From: Candidatus Omnitrophota bacterium
GTDB lineage: Bacteria; Omnitrophota; Gorgyraeia; Aquiviventales; Aquiviventaceae
Assembly (NCBI GenBank): GCA_016206675.1
Contig: JACQRD010000047.1
Span: 1-37,040 of the forward strand
DNA length: 37,040 bases
Direction: 5' to 3'
Part shown: positions 24,028 through 31,067 of the stretch, piece by piece
Layout of the letters: each line of letters begins with the position of its first letter
Numbering within the stretch: the stretch's first letter is position 1
Notes under the pieces: model-generated
What the model saw: the letters and a program-made list of their open reading frames with translations, nothing else
Databases searched by the model: none
Told to the model about the DNA's origin: nothing
Translations under genes and position numbers: made by a program

Positions 24028-24061
24028 CCGCCTCCGTCGTGCTGCACGGAGGCGGTTTTTT
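24028..24061 (+). terminator. Rho-independent terminator after PEP-CTERM gene
   Basis: CCGCCTCCGT (24028-24037) and ACGGAGGCGG (24046-24055) form a perfect 10-bp GC-rich stem with an 8-base loop, followed by six Ts. It should end transcription from the 22813 promoter and insulate the next sigma-54 promoter. Confidence 0.93.
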
Positions 24062-24113
24062 ATTCCAGCCGCGCACTTAATTTTCATTAAAGATGCCTAA
24101 CAGAGGTGAAACC

Positions 24114-24129
24114 TGGTACGGATCATGCT
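24114..24129 (+). promoter_or_regulatory. Sigma-54 promoter of exosortase operon
   Basis: TGGTACGGATCATGCT has GG at 24115-24116 and GC at 24127-24128 with the exact sigma-54 phase and two mismatches to the conserved positions. Transcription would begin near 24140. The track's ATG 24125 falls inside the -12 element, which argues that translation starts at ATG 24155 instead. The promoter follows the terminator by about 50 bases. Confidence 0.72.
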
Positions 24130-24154
24130 TTTTCAAGGATCAGGCGACACATCG

Positions 24155-24979
24155 ATGAACGTAGTGCAACAAGCGCTGGGGGAGACGCTCAAGCACTTGC
24201 GCGCCCATCGGCTGCTGTGGCTGCCGTTTCTTCTCACCATGCTGGCTCAAGCCGTCCTGTTGAGCCTGGTGTGGGCAGCGCCGCATCCGCCCTTTTCCGG
24301 CCTCTTGGCTCCCCCGATCCGCTACGCGTACGGCGATGCCATGCTGCATTATCCCTGGCATCTGTGGCTGCTCTATCACGTGATGAAGCATACGCAACTA
24401 GCCGCCACACTGCTGGTGGGCGCGTACATGAGCGGCCTGGCCAGCGCCATGGTGCGCCAGCTGCACGAAGGACAGACGCTGTCCATACGGCAGGCGCTGC
24501 TCGGCGGCCGGGTGCGCTACGGGCGCCTGCTGCTGGTGTGGGCCGCCAGTTGGGCCGTCGCCACCGGGGTTCTGGAAGCCGCCGCGCGGCTGCCCTTCAG
24601 CGCCGCGGCGATGATGTGGCTGCAAGCGGCGCTGCTGATCGGCCTGCAGGCGGTGGTGGTGTATCCCATTGCCGCCGCCGTCTTCGAAGATCTCTCTTGG
24701 TGGAGGGCGCTGGTGCGCGGCGTGCAAGAGACGCTGCGCTATCCCGTCAGCACCGTGGCCATCGTGGCCATCCCCAGCGCCCTCATGGTGGCCTTTGCGC
24801 TGCTGGCTCACGAGCAGCGGGTCCAGGCGTGGATGACGCAGCTCGCGCCTGAAATTGCGGTGGCGTGCGTGCTGGCACGGCTGCTCGTCGTGACGGTCGC
24901 CGATGCGCTGCTGACCGTGGGTGCGGCGAATCTATGGCTGATCCATCGAAAACACCGACTCTTCTCATCGCATTCCTGA
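24155..24979 (+). CDS. Polytopic inner-membrane protein of exosortase locus
   Basis: This 274-residue protein has about six hydrophobic segments, for example LLWLPFLLTMLAQAVLLSLVW, LLLVWAASWAVATGVLEAA and ALLIGLQAVVVYPIAAAVF. I do not recognise a family with certainty; the layout resembles uncharacterised membrane proteins that sit beside exosortase genes. ATG 24155 is preferred to 24125 because the latter overlaps the promoter -12 box. The 5' leader would then be only about 15 bases. It is the first gene of a unit running through the TPR protein, exosortase, EpsI-like protein and two-component pair. The next gene begins 46 bases before its stop. Confidence 0.7.
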   Translation: MNVVQQALGETLKHLRAHRLLWLPFLLTMLAQAVLLSLVWAAPHPPFSGLLAPPIRYAYGDAMLHYPWHLWLLYHVMKHTQLAATLLVGAYMSGLASAMVRQLHEGQTLSIRQALLGGRVRYGRLLLVWAASWAVATGVLEAAARLPFSAAAMMWLQAALLIGLQAVVVYPIAAAVFEDLSWWRALVRGVQETLRYPVSTVAIVAIPSALMVAFALLAHEQRVQAWMTQLAPEIAVACVLARLLVVTVADALLTVGAANLWLIHRKHRLFSSHS

Positions 24980-25854
24980 TTCCACTACACGGCTGCAGCG
25001 CCGAGTACCGGGCCGAGCGGCTCTTGTGGCACGCGCAACAGCGCGCGCAGGCGGTGATGGACGATCCCGCCGGCGCGGCAGAGGAACAGGCGGTTGCGGC
25101 CATGGCGGCATTGGAACAGGTCATCAGCAAGGCCCGTGGCAGCCGCGCGGCGGCGCAGGCGCAGCTCGCTCTCGGGTCGATCGCCGCGCGCCGCAACCAG
25201 TTGGCGCAGGCGCGCGAAGCGTACGAAACGGCCGTCCGCAATCACAGCCAGTTCCCCGACCTGGCATATGCGGCGCGCGCGGCGCTACTGACGATCTATG
25301 CAGCCCAGCACGATCAGGCCGCGTTGATCGCCATGTACCGTGAGCTGATGGTTTCGCAGCCATGGAGCGGCGCGGGGCTGGATGCGCCGCTGGCCATCGC
25401 CCGTGCCGTCGCGCAGCGCCACTCCGCTGAGGAAGCCTCCGCGGCGTATCAGGCCGCGGTCAAGCACTACGAGAAGTTGATCAACGAGGCGCCCTCGATG
25501 GCCCAGGTGCTGCTCGCGAAGGGGCAGATGGTTGCGGCCTACGAAGGGCTGGGACAGTGGGAGCGCGCCATGGCGCTCTTGAAGGAGCTGGCAGCGGCGG
25601 AGCGTGGCGTGAACCGCCCTGTGGTCTTGCTGAAGATGGCGCAACTGCACGAAACACGGTTCGGTGAGATGGAGCAGGCGAAAGCCCTCTACCGGCAAGT
25701 GATCGACGGTTATGCGGGGCAGCCGGCCGCGTGGGCGGCGGCGCAGGCGCTGGCACGCCTTGTCCCGCCGCCGGCATCCCACACGGCGGCGTTGCCGGAG
25801 CTGTTGCTGTTCGCGCCGCCGCAGCGTCGAGGGACAAGCGCGCATGTCGAGTAG
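24934..25854 (+). CDS. TPR-repeat lipoprotein of exosortase locus
   Basis: This 306-residue protein starts with a lipoprotein signal (TPTLLIAFLIPLHGC, lipobox LHGC). TPR-like helix pairs fill the rest, such as AQLALGSIAARRNQLAQAREAYETA, AYQAAVKHYEKLINEAP and MAQLHETRFGEMEQAKALYRQVI. TPR lipoproteins of this kind are common in PEP-CTERM/exopolysaccharide loci (PrsT-like in role), where they are thought to scaffold export machinery. ATG 24934 gives a proper signal peptide and a 46-base overlap; the track's 24865 start adds a charged, non-signal N-terminus. The end overlaps the exosortase start by 11 bases. Confidence 0.82.
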   Translation: MADPSKTPTLLIAFLIPLHGCSAEYRAERLLWHAQQRAQAVMDDPAGAAEEQAVAAMAALEQVISKARGSRAAAQAQLALGSIAARRNQLAQAREAYETAVRNHSQFPDLAYAARAALLTIYAAQHDQAALIAMYRELMVSQPWSGAGLDAPLAIARAVAQRHSAEEASAAYQAAVKHYEKLINEAPSMAQVLLAKGQMVAAYEGLGQWERAMALLKELAAAERGVNRPVVLLKMAQLHETRFGEMEQAKALYRQVIDGYAGQPAAWAAAQALARLVPPPASHTAALPELLLFAPPQRRGTSAHVE

Positions 25855-26695
25855 CGCCGTGCGCGGAGGGCCGCACCGTCTGGCATGGACGCTGCCATGG
25901 ATCGCCGCCGGCGTGGCCTTGTGCTGGCCCACCATGCGCTGGATGGCGGAGCGGTTTGAGGCCCCCGACTCCTTTTATTCGCACGGCTGGCTGATCCTTG
26001 TGGCCAGCGGATGGCTGCTCTGGAAGCGGCGCGCGCGGCTGGCCGCGCTGCCGGCCTCGCCGACGTATGACGGCCTGTGGGTGTTGGTGCCGTCGCTCGC
26101 CGTCTACGTGATGGCGACATGGTGGCGCATTCACGTCGTCGCGGGCTTGAGCCTGTTGGGGATCCTCTGGGGGCTGGTCTGGACGCTCTGGGGTCGCGCG
26201 GTCGCCAAGGTAGCGCGGTTTCCGTTGGCCTTTCTCGTGTTTATGGTCCCGCTGCCTGGCATTCTCTTAATTGCCATCAGCTTTCAAATGAAGCTGCTGG
26301 CCGCCGCCATCGCCACGTGGCTGCTGAACCTCATCGGCATGCCGGCGACGCAGGCCGGCTCAACGATTCAGGTGCCCGGCGTGTCCGTCATTGTGGACGA
26401 CACCTGCAGTGGGCTGCGGTCGCTCATCAGTTTGCTGGCTCTGTCGATTTTCTGGACGGCGCTACTGCCGCCGGTCGCCGCGCGGTGGCAGAAGCTCAGC
26501 CTGGTCGCGGCGTCAGTGCCGATTGCCCTGCTGGGGAACATGGTCCGGATCCTCGTGCTGGTGTTGGTGGCCGTGATTTACGGAGCGAAGGCCGCCGAAG
26601 GATTCATTCACTATGGTTCCGGCATGGTGGTCTTCGGCGTCGCCATCGTCGTGCTGGTGTGGCTGAGCAACCTCTTGATGAAGCGCTCCCGATGA
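25844..26695 (+). CDS. Exosortase (transpeptidase/protease for PEP-CTERM)
   Basis: This 283-residue integral membrane protein has about eight helices and the exosortase catalytic residues: Cys188 in DDTCSGLRSLI, Arg235 in LLGNMVRI and His256 in GFIHYGSG. Exosortases cut the C-terminal PEP-CTERM signal of exported proteins and probably transfer them to a cell-surface anchor. The substrate at 23624 is in the same locus. ATG 25844 overlaps the TPR gene; the track's 25712 start is out of keeping with the family, which begins just before the first helix. The EpsI-like gene starts inside its stop (ATGA). The subtype cannot be assigned by eye. Confidence 0.93.
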   Translation: MSSSAVRGGPHRLAWTLPWIAAGVALCWPTMRWMAERFEAPDSFYSHGWLILVASGWLLWKRRARLAALPASPTYDGLWVLVPSLAVYVMATWWRIHVVAGLSLLGILWGLVWTLWGRAVAKVARFPLAFLVFMVPLPGILLIAISFQMKLLAAAIATWLLNLIGMPATQAGSTIQVPGVSVIVDDTCSGLRSLISLLALSIFWTALLPPVAARWQKLSLVAASVPIALLGNMVRILVLVLVAVIYGAKAAEGFIHYGSGMVVFGVAIVVLVWLSNLLMKRSR

Positions 26696-27327
26696 AACAC
26701 GCAGGCAAGCAGAGGGCTGCGCGCCCGGTTGCGCTGCTGCTGCTGGCCGCCGCCGCGGCCCTGGTGTGGCACGGACCCCCGGCGGCCCAAGCCGTCTCCG
26801 GCGCGTCTTCCCCATCGATCGGTGCGACGGTTCCCGCGCAGGTCGGTTCCTGGGCGGGCCGGGCCCTGTCGGTTGAAGACCGGGCGAAAGCGCTCCTTGA
26901 GACGGACGACGTCGTCCTTATGGAGTATCGCCATGGCGATCAGCCGCCGGTGTGGCTGGCGTTCGTGGCCGGCTTCGGCAATCGCGCCGCCTTCCACCCG
27001 CCCGAGCTCTGCTATGTGGGCAGTCACTTTGAGGTCATGCAGCGTGCGCCGGTGATATTGGCCGTCAACGGGGCGGCCCATCGGCTGATGCGCCTGGTCG
27101 TCCGGCAGAATCGCCAGCACTACGAAGCCTGGTACTGGTTCACCGCCAACAAGCGGGTGACCTCCAACTACTACCAGCAGCAGGCATGGCTGATGTGGGA
27201 CACCATCCGGGGCCGCCCCGCCTCAGGCACCCTGGTGCGGATTTCCACGCCGCTGGACGACCCTCGCGCCACCCATGCCCGCCTGCTGGATTTCGTCACC
27301 GCCTGGGAGGAGCGCGCCGGCTCATGA
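26692..27327 (+). CDS. EpsI-like exosortase-associated protein
   Basis: This 211-residue protein has an N-terminal membrane segment (PVALLLLAAAAALVW). A periplasmic domain of the EpsI/exosortase C-terminal-associated family follows, marked by VPAQVGSWAGR, AFHPPELCYVGSHFEV and YEAWYWFTANKRVTSNYYQQQ. Many exosortases carry this domain fused at their C-terminus; here it is a separate gene coupled by ATGA. Its precise job is unknown; it is tied to exopolysaccharide production and PEP-CTERM sorting. ATG 26692 is chosen because the track ORF start (26077) lies within the exosortase gene. Confidence 0.88.
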   Translation: MKHAGKQRAARPVALLLLAAAAALVWHGPPAAQAVSGASSPSIGATVPAQVGSWAGRALSVEDRAKALLETDDVVLMEYRHGDQPPVWLAFVAGFGNRAAFHPPELCYVGSHFEVMQRAPVILAVNGAAHRLMRLVVRQNRQHYEAWYWFTANKRVTSNYYQQQAWLMWDTIRGRPASGTLVRISTPLDDPRATHARLLDFVTAWEERAGS

Positions 27328-27342
27328 GCACTCCCGGTGCGA

Positions 27343-27371
27343 TTGACCCCTCCGAGCGGGTGTGGTACGCT
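27343..27371 (+). promoter_or_regulatory. Sigma-70-like promoter for the two-component genes
   Basis: TTGACC (27343-27348) and TACGCT (27366-27371) are separated by 17 bases, close to the housekeeping consensus. It lies just after the EpsI-like stop and 46 bases before ATG 27417 of the kinase. It could give basal expression of the regulators independently of the sigma-54 operon promoter. Confidence 0.45.
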
Positions 27372-27416
27372 ACAGCCCTTCATCCCCGGCATCGCACGGC
27401 AACCGTAAGGCGGATC

Positions 27417-28499
27417 ATGGCGTCTCCCAATCTCCAATCTGATGAATGGGAGCAACTCTGCCGCATCGCTCCCTGCGGCATGATGTTGCTGGACAGCCAC
27501 GCGATGATTCGTTTTCTCAACGGGGCCGCCTCGAAGCTGCTCGGCATTGACCTCCACCTGTCGATCGGCCAGTCGTTGGCGGATGCGCTGCCCGCGTGGA
27601 AGGAGACGCCGCTCTACGCCAGCCTGCCCTCGCTGATGGGAGCCCAATCCACGTTCGAAGCCATCGATTTCGACGTGCCCGGCCGCGACAAGAAACGGCT
27701 GCGGGTTTCTGCCGCGCACATCCCTGGCGCGGCGCAGCAGGCCCGCGGGGTGTTGCTGACCATCGTGGAGGATTCAGAGGTCGCCAGCCTGGAGCAGCGG
27801 CTCCATCGGGCGGAGTACCAGGCCTCCATCGGCAAGCTGGCCCGCGGCATCGCGCATGAGCTCAACAGCCCGCTGGACGGCGTGCTGCGCTACACGCACT
27901 TAGCACTTGAGCAGCTGGTGAGCGACTCCACCGTTCGCGAGTACCTCATCCACGTCAAGGAAGGCTTAGACCGGATGGTGCGCGCGGTGCGGGCCTTCCT
28001 GGAGTTCTCCCGCCAGGTCACCACCCCCGTCACCCGCGTGGCGGATCTGAACAAGCTGGTTGACGACGCGCTGCTGCTCGTGCAGCACCGGGCCAAGTTC
28101 CAGCAGGTGCAGGTGCTCAAGCGCTACGACCCGCATTTGCCGGAGGTGCTCGACGGGGGGCTGCAACACGCCATCGTCAACCTGATCAAGAACGCCTTCG
28201 ATGCGATGCCGCGCGGGGGGACGCTCACGATCACCACGCGCAAAAACGAGGATCACGTAGACGTCGACGTGGAGGATACCGGGGCCGGCATTCCGGAAGA
28301 GTTGCATTCCCGCATGTTCGAGCCGTTCTTCTCCACCAAGCCGATCCACCAGGGCAGCGGACTGGGCCTGATCATCGCCAAGGAAGTGGTGGAGCGCTCC
28401 GGGGGCACCATCGAATTCACCAGCCAGCCGGGGGCGGGGACGACGTTCCGCATCCACGTGCCGGCCGCGCCGGCCGACAGCCAAACGAATGGAACGTAA
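27417..28499 (+). CDS. PAS-domain sensor histidine kinase (PrsK-like role)
   Basis: This 360-residue soluble kinase has an N-terminal PAS domain (about residues 10-120, with APCGMMLLDSHAMIRFLNGAA). The HisKA helix has phosphoacceptor His147 in GIAHELNSPL. The HATPase domain has NLIKNAFDAMPRGG (N box), DTGAGIPEE (G1) and GSGLGLIIAKEV (G2). It should phosphorylate the adjacent NtrC-type regulator in response to a cytoplasmic signal; no membrane segment is seen. ATG 27324 would overlap the EpsI-like stop but adds residues spanning the 27343 promoter, so ATG 27417 is chosen, with modest certainty. The regulator gene starts 11 bases before its end. Confidence 0.85.
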   Translation: MASPNLQSDEWEQLCRIAPCGMMLLDSHAMIRFLNGAASKLLGIDLHLSIGQSLADALPAWKETPLYASLPSLMGAQSTFEAIDFDVPGRDKKRLRVSAAHIPGAAQQARGVLLTIVEDSEVASLEQRLHRAEYQASIGKLARGIAHELNSPLDGVLRYTHLALEQLVSDSTVREYLIHVKEGLDRMVRAVRAFLEFSRQVTTPVTRVADLNKLVDDALLLVQHRAKFQQVQVLKRYDPHLPEVLDGGLQHAIVNLIKNAFDAMPRGGTLTITTRKNEDHVDVDVEDTGAGIPEELHSRMFEPFFSTKPIHQGSGLGLIIAKEVVERSGGTIEFTSQPGAGTTFRIHVPAAPADSQTNGT

Positions 28500-29895
28500 C
28501 CGCATCCTGGTCGTCGACGACGACCCCCTCATCCGCGGCTCCCTCTACGAGATGCTCCGCGGGCGGCACTACGACGTCGAAATGGCGTCCAACGGTGCTG
28601 AAGCGATGGAGCACCTGAAGCGCCGCAAGTTCCAGCTCGTGCTCACGGATTGGAAGATGCCGCAGATCGACGGCATGAGCCTCTTGGCCCACATCAAGCG
28701 CGCGCAGCCGGAGGTCAACGTCGTCCTCATCACGGGCTTTGGCAACATCAGCTCGGCGGTGGAGGCGATGCGGGAGGGCGCCTTCGACTACCTCACCAAG
28801 CCGATCCAGCCGGAAGAGCTGGAGGCGACGATTCAGCGAGCCCTGAGCGAGTACATCGTGCCCGGCAGCCCGGAGGGCGACGGGTTCAACGATCCGTTCG
28901 CCGGCATCGTCTCGCAGGACCCGGCGATGAAGAAACTCTTCGGCATGATTGAATCCATCGCCGCCACACCGGCTACGGTGCTGCTGGAAGGGGAGAGCGG
29001 CACCGGCAAGCGCGTCATCGCCCATGCCATCCACCGGGCGGATCCCAAGCGCTGCCACCATCCGTTCGTTGAGATCAGCTGCGGGGCTTTGCCGGAGACG
29101 CTGCTGGAGAGCGAGCTCTTCGGGCACGTGAGGGGCTCCTTCACCGGCGCGATCCGTGATAAGCAGGGGCGCTTCGAGCTGGCCGACGGCGGCAGCGTGC
29201 TGCTGGATGAGATCGACGCCTTCACGCCGGCGCTGCAGGTGAAGCTGCTGCGGGTGATTCAGGACCGGCTCTACGAGCGGGTGGGCGATACGCGCACGGT
29301 GCGTGTGGATGTGCGCATCATCGCCGCCACCAACCGCAGGCTCTCCGAGCTGGTCAAGCAGGGCAAGTTCCGCGAAGACCTCTACTACCGGCTGAACGTC
29401 ATCTGCCTGCGGCTGCCGCCGCTGCGCGAGCGCAAGGTGGATCTGCCGCTGCTGATCGACCATTTCATCGCCCGCAGCAGCCAGGCGATCGGCAAGAGCA
29501 TCAGCGGAGTGACGGATGAGGCGATGCAGTTGCTGACCGCCCACCCCTGGCCCGGCAACGTACGCGAGCTGGAAAACGTCATCGAACGGGCCGTGATTCT
29601 GGCTAGGCATGCGAAGATCGGCGCGGAGGATTTGTCCGAGGAGTTGGGAGGCGAGGGCAGTGCTACAGCGCCCGATGAGGCTGTGCCATCCGCTGCGCCC
29701 TCCGCCGGTCACGCCTCCGACAGCGCCGGCTGGGCGCTGAAGGACGCGCTGCGCATGCCAGAGCGCGATCTGATTTTGAAAGTGCTGGCTGAGGTGCGAT
29801 GGAACCGCTCGGAAGCCGCCAAGCGGCTAGGGATCCATCGCTCCACCCTGTATCACAAAATCAAACAGTTGGGGATCGATACCTCGTCGAAATAG
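28489..29895 (+). CDS. NtrC-family sigma-54 response regulator (PrsR-like role)
   Basis: This 468-residue protein has a receiver domain with phospho-Asp54 (VLTDWKMP) and Lys104 (YLTKPI). An AAA+ sigma-54 activation domain follows with Walker A GESGTGK (168-174), the GAFTGA loop in the variant form GSFTGA (216-221) and Walker B GGSVLLDEI. A Fis-type HTH sits at the C-terminus (WNRSEAAKRLGIHRSTLYHKI). It should activate sigma-54 promoters when phosphorylated by the adjacent kinase. Three candidates occur in this window (12164, 22813, 24114), including the one heading its own operon, so positive feedback is likely. PEP-CTERM loci in other bacteria carry a comparable PrsK/PrsR pair. Confidence 0.93.
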   Translation: MERNRILVVDDDPLIRGSLYEMLRGRHYDVEMASNGAEAMEHLKRRKFQLVLTDWKMPQIDGMSLLAHIKRAQPEVNVVLITGFGNISSAVEAMREGAFDYLTKPIQPEELEATIQRALSEYIVPGSPEGDGFNDPFAGIVSQDPAMKKLFGMIESIAATPATVLLEGESGTGKRVIAHAIHRADPKRCHHPFVEISCGALPETLLESELFGHVRGSFTGAIRDKQGRFELADGGSVLLDEIDAFTPALQVKLLRVIQDRLYERVGDTRTVRVDVRIIAATNRRLSELVKQGKFREDLYYRLNVICLRLPPLRERKVDLPLLIDHFIARSSQAIGKSISGVTDEAMQLLTAHPWPGNVRELENVIERAVILARHAKIGAEDLSEELGGEGSATAPDEAVPSAAPSAGHASDSAGWALKDALRMPERDLILKVLAEVRWNRSEAAKRLGIHRSTLYHKIKQLGIDTSSK

Positions 29896-29922
29896 CGCCG
29901 TCCCCCGCCTCGGCCACACCTC

Positions 29923-30501
29923 ATGCCCTCTATCTCCGCGTCCCCGTCTGCGCCTACGCTGCTTGAAGGCGTGGAGCCCGCCCGGTGGCAGCGCCTCCAG
30001 GATCGCTTGGCCCATGTCCTCGGCGTGCCGATTCGGACCGTGGGGCTCTCCCGCGAGCTGCTCGTCCCGCCCAGCTGGCCCTCCAGCCTGGTCAACGACC
30101 AGACCATCGCCTTGTTGCGCGCCGGGGAGGAGCTGGAGCAGCTGATTCCGTCTGGGCAGCTGCTGCGCGAGGTCGCCAGCGTCACCACGACCCTTGGGGC
30201 CACCTACGCCGCAGTGCCGATGCGCGCCGCGCCGGAGTTGATCCTTGCCTACGTGGTGATCGGCCCGATCGTGGTGGGAGTGCGCGAGGAGGAGCTGCAA
30301 TTCCGCCAGCGAGTGCACGCGATGGGGCTTGATGCCTCCGCCCTGTGGCCGCTGATGCTCTCCCTGCGGCTGTATTCTTTCAGCGGGCTGCGAGCGCTGC
30401 TGGATCTGATCGAAGATCTCACCGGCCTGCTGGCTGAAATGGCCTATCGAAAGACCGGGGACGGTTCTCATTTTCCCGTCGGATCAATGCCGGGAAAATA
30501 A
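29923..30501 (+). CDS. PocR-like sensory-domain protein
   Basis: This 192-residue protein has no enzyme motif that I can see. The segment ATYAAVPMRAAPELILAYVVIGPIVVGVREEE resembles the PocR ligand-binding domain (a variant PAS-type fold), and the C-terminal LRLYSFSGLRALLDLIEDLTGLLAEMA resembles the helix following such domains. It lies 27 bases after the sigma-54 regulator and could feed a signal to the kinase/regulator pair as a separate sensor. The assignment is tentative. The last residues (KTGDGSHFPVGSMPGK) and the stop codon are supplied by a palindromic element, so the original C-terminus probably lay near LAEMAYR. Confidence 0.55.
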   Translation: MPSISASPSAPTLLEGVEPARWQRLQDRLAHVLGVPIRTVGLSRELLVPPSWPSSLVNDQTIALLRAGEELEQLIPSGQLLREVASVTTTLGATYAAVPMRAAPELILAYVVIGPIVVGVREEELQFRQRVHAMGLDASALWPLMLSLRLYSFSGLRALLDLIEDLTGLLAEMAYRKTGDGSHFPVGSMPGK

Positions 30502-30510
30502 GAACCGTCC
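30459..30510. repeat. Long palindromic REP-like hairpin over a stop codon
   Basis: GGACGGTTCT (30459) with AGAACCGTCC (30501), and ATTTTCCCG (30470) with CGGGAAAAT (30491), form a 20-bp stem with one C/A mismatch and a 12-base loop. GGGGACGGTTCT-type palindromes recur, as I recall, in many environmental bacterial genomes, sometimes near REP-associated transposases, but I cannot verify that here. The PocR-like gene stop TAA lies in its right arm. Confidence 0.72.
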
Positions 30511-30524
30511 TGCTCTGTCGAAAA

Positions 30525-30976
30525 CCGCCCCGCCAGCGCCGTTGCGCCGCCGGACGCCTGGCTTCAGTGGACCGGCGCGGGGGGCCTGCAGGGCCAGCGG
30601 CGGCGGGGCCGGCCGCTCGCTCCGGTGCGGGCTCCGGGCGCCCGGAGGGCGTCGACCCGGCCGGCCAACTCCTCGCCGGTTAGGCTCGTCGGACAGGCCG
30701 GCCGTGTCTCAAAATCAGGTCGCCGCCTCCGGGCTGAGCCCGCACAGTCGCTCGCGGTCCGGCCCACGCCGCCGCTGGCTGTGTTTCGTGGGCTAGTAGT
30801 GCCGCAGGCACCCCCGGCGAGCGACTATGCGGTTCAGCCTGGCGCAGGCGGACTGCTGTTAGAGCCCCCGGCCGTGCTGTTTGAGGCGCCGGTTAAGCGG
30901 CGCCGAGTTCACGGCCGGGTCCGCCGAGCCGGGCGTCTCGGAACCGCATCGGAGCGAGCCGGGGTGCCGGCGGCAC
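30525..30976. other. Gene-free region of nested inverted repeats
   Basis: No convincing gene is present from 30502 to 31067. The DNA is very GC-rich and densely self-complementary. The clearest unit, 30799-30976, is a 178-nt hairpin with nested perfect stems: GTGCCGC/GCGGCAC at the ends, TGCGGTTC/GAACCGCA, GGCGGAC/GTCCGCC, CCCGGCCGTG/CACGGCCGGG and GGCGCCG/CGGCGCC around a GTTAAG loop. A competing stem pairs AGTCGCTCG (30746) with CGAGCGACT (30818). Part of the region near 30618 resembles the complement of 30870-30970 (GCTCGCTCCG...), suggesting an inverted duplication. It lies upstream of the 31004 promoter. RNase P, tmRNA and 6S signatures were not found. Confidence 0.6.
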
Positions 30977-31003
30977 AGAGGAGCGGCCGCGGTGGCGCCA
31001 GTC

Positions 31004-31032
31004 TTGCGAGTGTGAAAGTTTTCACATATAAT
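31004..31032 (+). promoter_or_regulatory. Sigma-70 promoter with Rex-like operator in spacer
   Basis: TTGCGA (31004-31009) and TATAAT (31027-31032) are exactly 17 bases apart, a strong housekeeping promoter. The spacer contains the perfect 16-bp palindrome TGTGAAAGTTTTCACA (31011-31026). It matches the Rex pattern TGTGAA-N4-TTCACA and also the CRP-type core TGTGA-N6-TCACA. Binding here would block RNA polymerase, which favours a repressor such as Rex. Transcription should start near 31039, 29 bases before the one-carbon operon. Confidence 0.8.
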
Positions 31033-31067
31033 GAAGTCTCTTCGTTCCATCGCGTAATTTCCCATCC

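Noticed and set aside
24125-24979. Start at ATG 24125 for the membrane protein
   Set aside because: The codon lies inside the -12 element of the sigma-54 promoter, so it would be upstream of the predicted transcript start.
30525-30976. RNase P RNA, tmRNA or 6S RNA in the structured region
   Set aside because: The GAGGAAAGUCC-type and ACAGAA-type RNase P signatures, the tmRNA tRNA-like end and a clear 6S central bubble were not found on either strand.
30799-30976. Integron attC site
   Set aside because: There are no RYYYAAC/GTTRRRY core sites at the ends and no integrase or cassette array nearby.
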